Shown here: piece by piece, positions 34,944 through 44,109 of the stretch
How positions within the stretch are numbered: position 1 is the first letter of the stretch
How the letters are laid out: each line of letters starts with the position of its first letter
Assembly (NCBI GenBank): GCA_020024915.1
Contig: JAHHSZ010000001.1
Span: 1 to 48,652, forward strand
Direction: 5' to 3'
DNA length: 48,652 nucleotides
Source of the DNA: Fusobacterium sp.
Lineage (GTDB): Bacteria > Fusobacteriota > Fusobacteriia > Fusobacteriales > Fusobacteriaceae
The notes under the pieces: model-generated
The model's database searches: none
Told to the model about the DNA's origin: nothing
Seen by the model: only the letters and a program-made list of their open reading frames with translations
Position numbers and translations under genes: made by a program

Positions 34944-36293
34944 TTATCCTACTAATATATTCTCTTTCGGGTATTTTGATATAGCTTTATTTTTACTCTC
35001 CCCTATTGCCAACGCAAAAGTAAGTGGTCCCAATCTTCCTACAAACATTGTAATAATTATTAGAATTTTTGAGAAAACACTCAAATATGGTGTAATTCCT
35101 AAAGTTAGTCCCACTGTTCCAAAAGCTGAAATTACTTCAAATACAACTTGTTCCATTGGAAAATTCTCTACAACTAAGATACAAGTGATGATAAATGCCA
35201 CATATGTAATTCCTATTACAAGTATTGCTAGAGCTCTATTCAAAATCTCCCAATCTATTCTTCTATTAAATACCTCTATATTCTCTTTTTTCTTTACTAT
35301 ACCAATAACATAGAACATAATTATTCCAAAAGTTGTAGTCTTTATACCTCCACCTGTAGATCCCGGTGAAGCTCCTATGAACATTAAAATACAACTTATA
35401 AAAATAGTTGCATCTCTTAAATTTCCAAGTGGAATTGTATTAAATCCTGCTGTTCTCAAAGTTACACTTTGGAAATATGAAGCTAATATTTTTTGTATAA
35501 AATTCAGATCTCCTAAAGTATCTGGATTGGAATATTCCAATAATAAAAATAGTATCATTCCCCCAAAAGTTAGCATTATTGATATTAATATAGCCATTTT
35601 TGAAGTCAAATTAAACCTATCTATTCCATTTCTAATTACTGCAATAAATGAGGTAATTACTGCAAATCCAATTCCTCCTAATGTAATCAAATATCCTATC
35701 GTTAAGTTTATACTAACATTGGATTTGAATCCCTCTAAGTTATTGGAAAACAGAGCAAATCCAGCATTACAAAAAGCTGAAATTGAGTGAAAAACTCCAA
35801 AATACAACGCTTTCCAAAAACTCATCTGATCCATAAATTCTATTGTCAATATTATAGCTCCAATACTCTCTATTGTAAAAACTATAAATAATAATTTCTT
35901 TATAAATTCTGCTATCTCTCCACTGTTATCAGCATTCCTCTCCTCTTTTAACAACTCTCTTTCATGAAAAGTCATCTTCTTTCCAGTAGCTAAAAATAGT
36001 ATAGAGGAAAAAGTCATAACTCCCAATCCACCCAGTTGTATGAAGAATATGATAATAGTAGTTCCTACTGGAGAGAATACTGTGGCTGTATCAACTACTG
36101 TAAGGCCTGTTACACATATAGCTGAAACAATTGTAAATAGTGACGATATAAAACTCAGGCTCTTACCTTCATTCAATGAAAAAGGCATCATCAATAGAAT
36201 AGTTCCTATCAATATTGCCAATAAAAAACTAAGTATCAACTTTCTTGAAGGAGAAAGTCTTTTTAAATACTCTTTTGTTTCCTGTATATTCAT
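34944..36293 (-). CDS. ktrB: KtrB/TrkH potassium transporter membrane subunit
   Basis: Potassium-translocating subunit of 449 residues with about ten hydrophobic segments arranged as four pore-loop repeats. Filter-loop glycines are visible in VSAICVTGLTVVD, SISAFCNAGFALF, VTLRTAGFNTIP and ISAFGTVGLTLG. SPGSTGGGIKTTTFG is the gating-region loop. KtrB proteins are normally 440-450 residues. The Shine-Dalgarno AAGGAATGAG precedes ATG. A well-formed promoter lies about 50 bases upstream, so this is the first gene of a long operon. Confidence 0.94.
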   Translation of the reverse strand: MNIQETKEYLKRLSPSRKLILSFLLAILIGTILLMMPFSLNEGKSLSFISSLFTIVSAICVTGLTVVDTATVFSPVGTTIIIFFIQLGGLGVMTFSSILFLATGKKMTFHERELLKEERNADNSGEIAEFIKKLLFIVFTIESIGAIILTIEFMDQMSFWKALYFGVFHSISAFCNAGFALFSNNLEGFKSNVSINLTIGYLITLGGIGFAVITSFIAVIRNGIDRFNLTSKMAILISIMLTFGGMILFLLLEYSNPDTLGDLNFIQKILASYFQSVTLRTAGFNTIPLGNLRDATIFISCILMFIGASPGSTGGGIKTTTFGIIMFYVIGIVKKKENIEVFNRRIDWEILNRALAILVIGITYVAFIITCILVVENFPMEQVVFEVISAFGTVGLTLGITPYLSVFSKILIIITMFVGRLGPLTFALAIGESKNKAISKYPKENILVG

Positions 36294-36340
36294 CTCATTC
36301 CTTTCTGATTTAACTCAATATTAATTTTTTCTATCTTCAT

Positions 36341-36369
36341 ATTATACAGGATTCTTTAGTATTTTACAA
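36341..36369 (-). promoter_or_regulatory. Promoter of the ktrB-to-serS operon
   Basis: Minus-strand TTGTAA (36369-36364), 17-bp spacer, perfect TATAAT (36346-36341). It sits between the pepT terminator and ktrB. No other strong promoter is obvious until 21141, because all gaps downstream are below 75 bases. Confidence 0.7.
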
Positions 36370-36382
36370 CTATGAATTCTCT

Positions 36383-36432
36383 TGTTAAAAAATAATAAGA
36401 GTCGTTATAGCTCTCACTATAACAACTCTTAT
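36383..36432 (-). terminator. pepT terminator
   Basis: ATAAGAGTCGTTATAG (36395-36410) pairs with CTATAACAACTCTTAT (36417-36432) with a single mismatch. On the minus strand a T-rich run follows. Confidence 0.9.
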
Positions 36433-36436
36433 CCCA

Positions 36437-37654
36437 TTATAATTTTGCTGTATTTTCTATAATTTTTACTATTAGATCTCTAGCTTTTTCCATTGATTGT
36501 ATTGGAATATACTCAAATTTTCCATGGAAGTTATGACCACCTGTAAATAGATTTGGACATGGTAACCCTTCAAATGATAATCTTGCTCCATCTGTTCCAC
36601 CTCTTATTGGTCTTATCTTAGGAGCTATCTCCAACTCTTCCATTGATTTTTTTGCAAGTTCAATAATATGCATCACAGGTTCTATCTTCTCTCTCATATT
36701 GTAATAACTATCTTTTACCTCTATCTCAATTACTGCATCCTTATATTTAGCTTGAAGATATGCTGCAGCATTTTTTATAAGCTCCTTCTTCTCATTGAAT
36801 TTAGCCATTGAGTGATCTCTTATAATATATGTCATTGTTGTATCCTCAACTGTTCCTGTAAATTCATCTAGCAAGAAGAATCCCTCATAGTTTTCTGTAT
36901 GCTCTGGTCTTTGGTCACTTGGTAACATTGAGTTTAACTCCATAGCTATTATTATAGAGTTAATCATACTGTTTTTAGCACTTCCTGGGTGGATATCTCT
37001 ACCTTTAATCTTAATCACAGCAGAGGCAGCATTAAAGTTTTCATACTCTAACTCCCCTATCTCCCCTCCATCTACTGTATATGCAAACTCACAACCAAAT
37101 TTTTTAACATCAAATAGATCTGCTCCTCTTCCTATCTCCTCATCTGGTGTAAATCCTATCTTAATATCTCCATGTTTGATCTCTGGATGAGCTTTTAAAT
37201 ATTTTATAGCTTCTATTATCTCAACTATTCCAGCTTTATCATCTGCTCCTAACAAGCTTTTTCCATCAGTTACAATAAGATCTTGTCCTATATAATCGTT
37301 TAAATGTTGAAAATCTTTTGGTGATAGCACTATATTTTCAGCTTCATTTAATACTATATCCCTCCCATCATATCCTTCTACTATTCTTGGATTTACACCT
37401 CTCCCATTATAACTAGGTGCTGTATCCATATGTGCTATAAATCCTATTGTTGGAATCTCAATATCACAATTAGCTGGTAACTTTGCCATAATATAGCAAT
37501 TCTCATCTAATGATATCTCCTCTAATCCTAATTCTCTTAAATCTTCAACTATTATCTTAGCTAAGTCCCATTGGATCTCACTACTTGGACATTGCTCATT
37601 TTCTGAATTTGAATCTGTTGCTATTTTTACATACTTTAAAAATCTTGTTATCAT
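36437..37654 (-). CDS. pepT: Peptidase T (tripeptide aminopeptidase)
   Basis: Cytoplasmic zinc aminopeptidase that releases the N-terminal residue from tripeptides, M20B family, 405 residues as usual. Motifs are GFIAHMDTAPSYNG (first zinc His), LLGADDKAGIVEI (bridging Asp), FTPDEEIGRGAD (catalytic Glu and zinc Glu), TVDGGEIGELEYENF, PIRGGTDGARLS, and TGGHNFHGKFEYIP (last zinc His). All metal ligands are present. It lies 39 bases after the MATE gene in the same direction with a short spacer that shows no terminator, so it may be read through from the MarR-MATE transcript. Confidence 0.95.
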   Translation of the reverse strand: MITRFLKYVKIATDSNSENEQCPSSEIQWDLAKIIVEDLRELGLEEISLDENCYIMAKLPANCDIEIPTIGFIAHMDTAPSYNGRGVNPRIVEGYDGRDIVLNEAENIVLSPKDFQHLNDYIGQDLIVTDGKSLLGADDKAGIVEIIEAIKYLKAHPEIKHGDIKIGFTPDEEIGRGADLFDVKKFGCEFAYTVDGGEIGELEYENFNAASAVIKIKGRDIHPGSAKNSMINSIIIAMELNSMLPSDQRPEHTENYEGFFLLDEFTGTVEDTTMTYIIRDHSMAKFNEKKELIKNAAAYLQAKYKDAVIEIEVKDSYYNMREKIEPVMHIIELAKKSMEELEIAPKIRPIRGGTDGARLSFEGLPCPNLFTGGHNFHGKFEYIPIQSMEKARDLIVKIIENTAKL

Positions 37655-37693
37655 CAGTATACCCCCTATTTAGTTTAGTATATTTTAAAACTT

Positions 37694-39091
37694 TTAAGAG
37701 TTTTTTTCAACTATATTTTCTCTATCTACCCTTACCTTTTTCTCTAATTCCTTAAGATGTTTTAATTCCAATCTTATAAATATAAAAGTTAATACTGCAG
37801 CAATAAAGTCAGACACAGGGGCTGCATACCATATTCCAGCCACACCAAACAATTTAGACATTATAAATATACTAGGAACTAACACAATTATTTGTCTAGT
37901 TAAACTCATGAAAAAACTCATCTTAGGTTTTCCTATAGCTTGGAAATAGATTGATGATATTATCTGGAATCCCCCCAATGGTAACATGAAAGTCTGAATT
38001 TTCAATCCTCTAGATGCTATTCTAACCAATTCTTTTTCTTGAGTAAAGATATTTATAAAGTATTTTGATAAAAATTGAATAGCTAAAAAATCTATAACAC
38101 ATAAAACCGTAGCTGCAAAGATAGCTTTGAATAAAGCCTCCTTTACTCTAGGATAATATCTTGCCCCATAGTTATATCCCAATATAGGTTGTAACCCTTG
38201 ATTTATTCCAAAAATAGGCATCAAAATAAATGTTATTACAGCTTGAACTATAGCCATTGCTCCAATAGCACTATCTCCACCATAATACTTCAACGTGCTA
38301 TTATATATATAGTTTACTACGCTAGCCCCCATTTGTATAGCAAAAGGAGCACTTCCTAAAGATATAATACTCTTTATTTTAACTACATCTAATCTAAAAT
38401 TTTTCATATGTAATTTCATTCCACTAAATTTTGAAGTAAAATAATATAATGCCCATATACATGATACATATTGAGATATTATTGTTGCCCAAGCAGCTCC
38501 TTTTACTCCCATATTCAAATAAAATATAAATATTGGATCTAATACTATATTAGTAATTGCTCCAATAAGTAATGTTGCCATTGCCATTTTAGGATTCCCA
38601 TCTGAACGTATGGATGCATTTGCAACATACCCAACCACTGCTGCAGGAAATCCAAAAGCTAAAATTTTCAGATACTCTTTGGCATAGATAGTTGTATTTT
38701 CACTTCCACCTAACTTTTCTATCAACCAATCCAATCTCCATAAAATAAGTACCATCAATATTACAGAGATTATAAACCCAAAAAATACTGCAGTTCCCAA
38801 ATATCTTTCAGCTTCCTCTTTTCTCTTTTTTCCCAAGTTCAATGATGAGTTTGTAGCTGATCCTAACCCAATCAATATAGAAAAACCAAATACAAAAATC
38901 ACTATCGGAAAACTTATCCCAACACCTGCTATAGCTAGGTGTCCTACTTTTGCTATATTTCCTATGTATATTCTATCTACAATGTTGTATAGAGCATTTA
39001 CTAACATACCTATTATAGCTGGTAAAGAAAACTGTATCAGCAACTTTGTAATCTTTTCCGTTCCCATTAATTGATGTTTTTTCTCAATCAT
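37694..39091 (-). CDS. MATE-family efflux transporter
   Basis: Inner-membrane drug or metabolite antiporter driven by sodium or protons. The 465 residues have twelve hydrophobic segments in two six-helix halves. LIQFSLPAIIGMLVNALYNI with VDRIYIG starts the first half as in the family, and IFGINQGLQPILGYNYGA is the conserved loop of the second half (QGxxPxxGxNxGA). A charged C-terminal tail of 25 residues follows. It is 22 bases downstream of a MarR-family gene, an arrangement common for regulated efflux pumps. The substrate is unknown. Confidence 0.93.
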   Translation of the reverse strand: MIEKKHQLMGTEKITKLLIQFSLPAIIGMLVNALYNIVDRIYIGNIAKVGHLAIAGVGISFPIVIFVFGFSILIGLGSATNSSLNLGKKRKEEAERYLGTAVFFGFIISVILMVLILWRLDWLIEKLGGSENTTIYAKEYLKILAFGFPAAVVGYVANASIRSDGNPKMAMATLLIGAITNIVLDPIFIFYLNMGVKGAAWATIISQYVSCIWALYYFTSKFSGMKLHMKNFRLDVVKIKSIISLGSAPFAIQMGASVVNYIYNSTLKYYGGDSAIGAMAIVQAVITFILMPIFGINQGLQPILGYNYGARYYPRVKEALFKAIFAATVLCVIDFLAIQFLSKYFINIFTQEKELVRIASRGLKIQTFMLPLGGFQIISSIYFQAIGKPKMSFFMSLTRQIIVLVPSIFIMSKLFGVAGIWYAAPVSDFIAAVLTFIFIRLELKHLKELEKKVRVDRENIVEKNS

Positions 39092-39113
39092 AAAATCCTC
39101 TCCTTAAAATACT

Positions 39114-39548
39114 TTAAAAATTTTCAACTAATTTTTCCATCAAACAAAAAAGTTGAATTATCTCCTCTTTTGTTAATATCTTCTTCACCCTCTTATGAAA
39201 AACATTTGTAACTTGAGATACTGTTTCTATAATTTCGTCAGCTTTTTCTTCTAAAGTGAGATATATAACTCTTTTATCCTTTGCAGAAGCAGTTTTTTTC
39301 ACATAACCCATTTTCTCTAATTTATTGACGAGAGAGGTCACTGTTGATTTATCTTTACTTATTAGATTGCTTATCTCTTTCATTGATAACTTTTTATAAA
39401 CACTTAATATTATAATGATTCTGATATGGGAATATACTAAATTATCTATCCCCTTCTCTCTTAATAGCTCTTCAATATAGATAGCACCTCTATGTTGTAC
39501 CCTATTTATATAACTAAAAAGTGTGTTTTTTATCTCCAACTTTTCCAT
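39114..39548 (-). CDS. MarR-family transcriptional regulator
   Basis: A 144-residue winged-helix dimer that probably represses its own operon including the MATE pump until a ligand binds. YKKLSMKEISNLISKDKSTV and TSLVNKLEKMGYVKKTASAK are the recognition helix and wing region; DKRVIYLTLEEKADEI is the usual wing-after motif. The ATG at 39548 follows GGGGGAGAAAA; the in-frame upstream start at 39578 is not preceded by a ribosome site. Two palindromes lie just upstream over its own promoter, fitting autoregulation. The ligand is unknown. Confidence 0.9.
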   Translation of the reverse strand: MEKLEIKNTLFSYINRVQHRGAIYIEELLREKGIDNLVYSHIRIIIILSVYKKLSMKEISNLISKDKSTVTSLVNKLEKMGYVKKTASAKDKRVIYLTLEEKADEIIETVSQVTNVFHKRVKKILTKEEIIQLFCLMEKLVENF

Positions 39549-39563
39549 TTTTCTCCCCCTTCC

Positions 39564-39606
39564 ATGATAGTTTATCATAAAAATAGTTTTATATCAAACT
39601 ATTTTT
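39564..39606 (-). promoter_or_regulatory. MarR promoter with two palindromic operators
   Basis: AAAAATAGTTT (39579-39589) and AAACTATTTTT (39596-39606) form perfect 11-bp arms with a 6-bp spacer. A second palindrome ATGATA-3-TATCAT is at 39564-39578. On the minus strand a promoter TTGATA with 17-bp spacer and TAAACT runs through both. A dimer bound here would block transcription of marR and the MATE gene. Confidence 0.65.
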
Positions 39607-39650
39607 ACTAAAAAGTCTCTTAACTACTCTCAATTATATCAATCAAAAAT

Positions 39651-39679
39651 AAAAAGAAGATAGTTCTTAAAAACTATCT
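39651..39679 (-). terminator. Terminator of the ClC gene
   Basis: AGATAGTT (39658-39665) pairs with AACTATCT (39672-39679) around a six-base loop. The minus strand continues TCTTTTT. Confidence 0.7.
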
Positions 39680-39692
39680 CCATATTAACCTT

Positions 39693-41261
39693 TTAATAAC
39701 TACCTTGTTTGTATAAAAGCCCCTTCATCTTAAAAACCTTACTCTCTGGAAGTAAAAGTGTCAATTGATCACCACTTTCAATAACAGTATTGCCCTTAGG
39801 AATAATCTCATGTCCATTTCTTGAGATTGCTACAACTAAGATATCACGCTCCCAAACCACTTCACATATCTTCTTTCCATCCAGTTCCGACTCTGCCGCT
39901 ACTGGTACTGTTATAATCGTTTTATTCTTACAAATCTCTTCCTCTTTAGGTGTATCTTTTGGCATACGCTCGAATAATATCTCATAAACAGGCTCCAATC
40001 CCAAAAGTTCTGTTACATAGTAAGCTATTACAGAAACTGTTACTAATGCTAATAGATGATCTAAATTTCCTGTCATCTCCAATATCAATACTGCCCCAGT
40101 AATTGGTGCTCTTACTACAGCCACAAAGTATCCAGCCATTCCTAAAACCATAAAGTGTGGAACAGCTCCTATTCCTATATCAAAATACTTTATAAGTGTA
40201 AGTCCATATATCTTACCAATAATGGCTCCTAAAACTAACATGGGTAAGAAAATTCCTCCTGCAAACCCTGTTGCATAACATAGTGCTGTAAAAAATAGTT
40301 TTACTATGAATATTATCATCAACAGTTGTATTGCTCTATTTCCGCCAGCCATCTCTTCCACTAGTTTATGTCCTCCACCTGTTACCTCTGGTAAAAAATA
40401 ACAGAATAGAAAAGATGTAGACATAACAAATGAAATCTTTACCCATCTAGGTAATTTTATACTTTTAAATCTGTCCTGTACCCTTATTAGAGTTACTGTA
40501 AATAGTTTACCAAAAAATGCAATAATAACTCCAAGTAAGATATAAAGTATAAACTGGTAGTATGGATTCATATTTTTGGGATATGAAGCAATCAAATCAA
40601 ATGAAGGATTCATTCCAAATATTCTTCTTCCAACAAAATCAGATGCTATACTAGCCAAAAATGTACAAATCAATAGCTTTGCAGAGATAAATTTGTGCAA
40701 CTCCTCTAATGCAAACATAACTCCTGATAATGGAGCTCCAAAAGCACCGGACAATCCTGCACTAGCTCCACTAGTTACAAGATATTTTTTTTCAATAGTA
40801 TCACGATCAAAAATCTTTGTCATTCCAAACCCTATATATGACCCTAACTGTACTGACGGTCCCTCTCTCCCTAAAGAAAGTCCAGCACCTATACTCATAA
40901 GACCAGCTATAAATTTTGCAATTAACTCCTGTAGCCATTTACAATAATCTAATTGTCTCAACAGTATTCCTTTTACTTGTGGAATACCACTTCCAGATAT
41001 TTTAGGATATTTTCTAGATATGTAATCTACAAATAATCCAATCAAAACAAAAAATAACCAAACAACAAGTACAAAATATGGTTTTCCTTCCAAAGAGTTA
41101 CCTATTACCTCAGTTCTGAGATGGTTAAAAAAGTTTAAAACCAATCTATAAAGAGATACTGTAAATCCTGTCAAGGCTCCCACTACTACACATAGCAAAT
41201 ATAACCTTCCACTCCCTTTTTGTAAGAGTCTTAGATTATCTGCTGCTGTTTCTATTTTCAT
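39693..41261 (-). CDS. ClC chloride channel/antiporter with RCK_C domain
   Basis: A ClC-family anion transporter of 522 residues. The three anion-site segments are GSGIPQVKG, GREGPSVQLGSYIG (gating glutamate present, as in proton-coupled exchangers) and GFAGGIFLPMLVLGA. About 430 residues form the two inverted membrane halves. After a short linker, residues about 445-522 are a TrkA_C (RCK_C) domain (VVWERDILVVAISRNG, VIESGDQLTLLLPES) that probably senses a small ligand or forms a regulatory contact. The ATG at 41261 follows GGAGGTTGCTA; the TTG at 41267 overlaps it. It is a single-gene unit with its own promoter and terminator. Confidence 0.93.
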   Translation of the reverse strand: MKIETAADNLRLLQKGSGRLYLLCVVVGALTGFTVSLYRLVLNFFNHLRTEVIGNSLEGKPYFVLVVWLFFVLIGLFVDYISRKYPKISGSGIPQVKGILLRQLDYCKWLQELIAKFIAGLMSIGAGLSLGREGPSVQLGSYIGFGMTKIFDRDTIEKKYLVTSGASAGLSGAFGAPLSGVMFALEELHKFISAKLLICTFLASIASDFVGRRIFGMNPSFDLIASYPKNMNPYYQFILYILLGVIIAFFGKLFTVTLIRVQDRFKSIKLPRWVKISFVMSTSFLFCYFLPEVTGGGHKLVEEMAGGNRAIQLLMIIFIVKLFFTALCYATGFAGGIFLPMLVLGAIIGKIYGLTLIKYFDIGIGAVPHFMVLGMAGYFVAVVRAPITGAVLILEMTGNLDHLLALVTVSVIAYYVTELLGLEPVYEILFERMPKDTPKEEEICKNKTIITVPVAAESELDGKKICEVVWERDILVVAISRNGHEIIPKGNTVIESGDQLTLLLPESKVFKMKGLLYKQGSY

Positions 41262-41378
41262 TAGCAACCTCCAGCTTTTTATTATCTAACTCTTCTATTT
41301 TAATATTTTTTCTGTTGTTATTCAACTATTTTTTTATTTCTATATTTTTTGGCAGGCATATAGAAATATTCTATCTGC

Positions 41379-41387
41379 ATTATACCA
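41379..41387 (-). promoter_or_regulatory. Extended -10 promoter of the ClC gene
   Basis: Minus-strand TGGTATAAT (41387-41379). It is about 118 bases before the ATG, giving a leader of roughly 110 nt. No convincing -35 is seen. Confidence 0.45.
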
Positions 41388-41442
41388 ACTTTATTTTTCC
41401 TTTTCTATCTATCAAAAAAAAATTAATTCTATTCATAATTTT

Positions 41443-41479
41443 ATAGTTTAAAATGTATATTTACAATATTTTAAACTAT
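41443..41479. repeat. 12-bp perfect inverted repeat between ldcA and the ClC gene
   Basis: ATAGTTTAAAAT (41443-41454) and ATTTTAAACTAT (41468-41479) are exact reverse complements with a 13-base spacer. The stem is almost all A/T and no T-run follows on the minus strand, so it is a poor terminator for ldcA. The outer ATAGTTT/AAACTAT half-sites match those of the MarR operator at 39579-39606. Confidence 0.6.
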
Positions 41480-41502
41480 TTCATTGTTCATAATTATTGA
41501 AT

Positions 41503-42426
41503 CTAATCTTCTACAACTTTCTCAATTATCTTTATACTTTTATTTTCACTATCAACTTTGCAAAGAGCTCCCAATGGTAGTGTCAACATAGGTTCACTAT
41601 GTCCACTCTCTAAATTATATAATACTGGTTTTCCTAAATTTTTAAAATAATCTTCAAAAACCTTTATTAATGGCATATCCTTTTCAGAATTTGGTTCACA
41701 ATTTTTGAAATCTCCCAATACAATACCTTGAACCTTATCCAAAACTCCATGTTTTTTTAATTGATTTAAAAATCTATCAATTCTGTAAGTTTTCTCTCCT
41801 ATCTCCTCTAAAAACAGTATCTTATCTCTATAATCCAAGTCATACTCTGTTCCTAAAGTGGCTATAAGAGTTGTCAAATTTCCACCTACAAGTACACCTC
41901 TAGCTCTTCCATGAGATATCACTCCAATCTCTTTTGAAAAGTTTTTTATCTCCAACTCTTTTGAAGAATTTGAGACTACCTCTACAAAGTTTTTATAACT
42001 CTCTTCACTATAGTTGCCTAAAAAATTGCTCACAGCCATAGGACCATGAAATGTCACAAGCTGAACTCTCTCATTTAGAGCTATATGCAATGTAGTTATA
42101 TCACTGTATCCTATGAATATTTTAGGATTTTCTCTGATCATATCTAAATCTAGATACTCCACAATTCTGTTGCAACCATAACCACCACGCATACACATTA
42201 TTGCTGATATCTCTTTATTTGCAAAAAATTCATTTATCTCTTGAGCTCTCTCCATATCTGTTCCAGCATAAGAGTACCACTCTTTCTTAGTACACTCTCC
42301 TAAAATTACTTTATAACCCATAGCTTCTATATTTTTTTTAGCCTCCAAAACCCTCTCAAAAGAGGTATTACTTGCTGGTGCTACAATTCCAATAATATCA
42401 CCTTTTTTTAATTTCTTTCCTAACAT
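41503..42426 (-). CDS. ldcA: LD-carboxypeptidase (S66, MccF/LdcA family)
   Basis: Serine carboxypeptidase of 307 residues, cytoplasmic, that trims the terminal D-Ala from muropeptide tetrapeptides during cell-wall recycling. Relatives inactivate microcin C. MRGGYGCNR and IFIGYSDITTLHIAL carry the nucleophile serine; FLEEIGEKTYRIDR the glutamate; ESGHSEPMLTLPLGA the histidine, in family order. The N-terminal half begins GDIIGIVAPAS. It starts nine bases after dacB and closes the operon spmA-spmB-dacB-ldcA. A recycling role fits the two carboxypeptidases in one operon better than microcin immunity. Confidence 0.92.
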   Translation of the reverse strand: MLGKKLKKGDIIGIVAPASNTSFERVLEAKKNIEAMGYKVILGECTKKEWYSYAGTDMERAQEINEFFANKEISAIMCMRGGYGCNRIVEYLDLDMIRENPKIFIGYSDITTLHIALNERVQLVTFHGPMAVSNFLGNYSEESYKNFVEVVSNSSKELEIKNFSKEIGVISHGRARGVLVGGNLTTLIATLGTEYDLDYRDKILFLEEIGEKTYRIDRFLNQLKKHGVLDKVQGIVLGDFKNCEPNSEKDMPLIKVFEDYFKNLGKPVLYNLESGHSEPMLTLPLGALCKVDSENKSIKIIEKVVED

Positions 42427-42435
42427 ATATCACCT

Positions 42436-44088
42436 TTAAAATAGATCTATCAGTAATTTTTCCATCTCATTTTTTAACTTTCTTCTACTTCCATTCCAGT
42501 GGTTTACTATAACAGTAAAAGCATACTCTCTATCATCTTTTTTTATATATCCAGTATATGATTGTATTCCACTCATACTACCACTTTTTATTCTCACTTC
42601 TCCATCAAATTTTTTAGGATTTAAAAAATCGTAAACTGTACCTTCATAACCTCCTCTAGGAAGTAATTTAATGTAAGCAGGATAGTTTTGATACATATAT
42701 GCTACTATACTTGTTAATAACTCTGCTGATACATAATCTCCTCTTGATAATCCACTCCCATCGTCCATGTTCAGTACCTTTGTATCTATACCTTTCTCTT
42801 CCCAAAACTCCTCTATATTGACATCTTGAAGTTTTAACAATTGAAATAGATGTTCAGTATAGTGGTTGTCACTTCTTTTTAATAAAGTTCTTACCATCTC
42901 TTTTATTGGTGCAGATTTTGTCACTGCTAAAGTCTTAGGGTTTTTAGCTCTTTTAGAAGTTTCTCTAGCTGTTTTTACTTTTCCATTAACCTTTATATTT
43001 GCTGAATTTAAATTAATTTTTAAATACTCACCTAAAAATAATCCTGGATTAGGAATATCACTCTGTATTACTATCTTTGATTTTTTAGGTACTTCTCCAG
43101 TCAAAACTCTCTTGTTCTCAAGTGGTAACCCTCTAACAGAAAATTCTCTACGCCCTTTTGGTGATATTTTTAATCTATTCTCAATTTTCAATCCAGGAAT
43201 TTTAGGTTTTACATCTAAAATTTCAACATTCTTCTCTCCAGAGTTTAGAGTTAGGGTATACAAATTATCAAATACACTTATCCCGTAAACTCCTTGTCCA
43301 TAGTTAGTTCCAAAATCTTCTAACAGCCACTTTTCTTCAACTCCAACGTATCCAAAAAGATTATCTATTACAATTATATCCCCTTTTACTCCCTTTATTC
43401 CTGCTGATTTTATCTTGGCTATCCAATCATTTATAAAAGCCATTCTATCTATCTTCACACCGTCAGATCCAAGAGTTGGATCTCCGCCACCTATTATATA
43501 TATATCCCCTGTCAATATTCCTTTGGGGTCTATCTTTCCATCATATAATAGCTTCGTTTCTAGTTTTGTATCTGCTCCTAATTTCTGAATAGCTGTAGAT
43601 GATGTTATCACTTTCATTATTGAGGCTGGAGTTATAGCTCTCTTCTCATTATATGAAGCCACCTGTTTTCCCTTTTGTAAATCAACAATACTAATTCCTA
43701 TATTGCTATGTTGTAACATCTCTAAGTTAATAAATCTTTCTACTGCTCTTTGCTCCCTTGTTTGAGTGATTTTTTTCTCTTGAACCTCCTGTTTTTTCTC
43801 AGGCTTTATCTCTACTACTTCATTTTTTACCTCTTCAACAACTGTTTCCATTGGTTCAACTTTCTCTTGTTCAAGTAACTCACTCTTTATCTCTTCAGAA
43901 CTCTCATCCTCCTTATAAAACTCACTCTCTAATCCATTTAGTATCTGCCCTGGTGCTTTCACTTCATTTTTTGTTGAGACTTCCTCTACTGCTACATCTT
44001 CATTTTTTAGATTATCAACTGGTATGTGTGTATTACTACAACCTGTCAATAAAACTAAAGCTAGTACAAAACATTTTAATTTTACCAT
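42436..44088 (-). CDS. dacB: D-Ala-D-Ala carboxypeptidase/endopeptidase, S13 (PBP4) lipoprotein
   Basis: Penicillin-binding protein of the S13 family, acting in the periplasm on peptidoglycan stem peptides. The 550 residues start with a lipoprotein signal (lipobox LLTGC). An acidic and lysine-rich tether of about 80 residues rich in Val-Glu-Glu follows, reaching toward the wall. The catalytic motifs are TPASIMKV (Ser nucleophile and Lys), KRSDNHYTEHL (SxN) and IKSGSMSGI (KSG). The large domain between the first two motifs is typical of PBP4. The ATG at 44088 follows TTGGAGAAGAAA, whose TTG is rejected. It lies 21 bases after spmB and 9 before ldcA. Confidence 0.94.
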   Translation of the reverse strand: MVKLKCFVLALVLLTGCSNTHIPVDNLKNEDVAVEEVSTKNEVKAPGQILNGLESEFYKEDESSEEIKSELLEQEKVEPMETVVEEVKNEVVEIKPEKKQEVQEKKITQTREQRAVERFINLEMLQHSNIGISIVDLQKGKQVASYNEKRAITPASIMKVITSSTAIQKLGADTKLETKLLYDGKIDPKGILTGDIYIIGGGDPTLGSDGVKIDRMAFINDWIAKIKSAGIKGVKGDIIVIDNLFGYVGVEEKWLLEDFGTNYGQGVYGISVFDNLYTLTLNSGEKNVEILDVKPKIPGLKIENRLKISPKGRREFSVRGLPLENKRVLTGEVPKKSKIVIQSDIPNPGLFLGEYLKINLNSANIKVNGKVKTARETSKRAKNPKTLAVTKSAPIKEMVRTLLKRSDNHYTEHLFQLLKLQDVNIEEFWEEKGIDTKVLNMDDGSGLSRGDYVSAELLTSIVAYMYQNYPAYIKLLPRGGYEGTVYDFLNPKKFDGEVRIKSGSMSGIQSYTGYIKKDDREYAFTVIVNHWNGSRRKLKNEMEKLLIDLF

Positions 44089-44109
44089 TTTCTTCTCCAA
44101 ATTATATTT

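Noticed and set aside
41503..42426. S66 peptidase as a microcin C immunity protein
   Set aside because: It is cotranscribed with a peptidoglycan carboxypeptidase, and no microcin genes are near, so muropeptide recycling is more likely.
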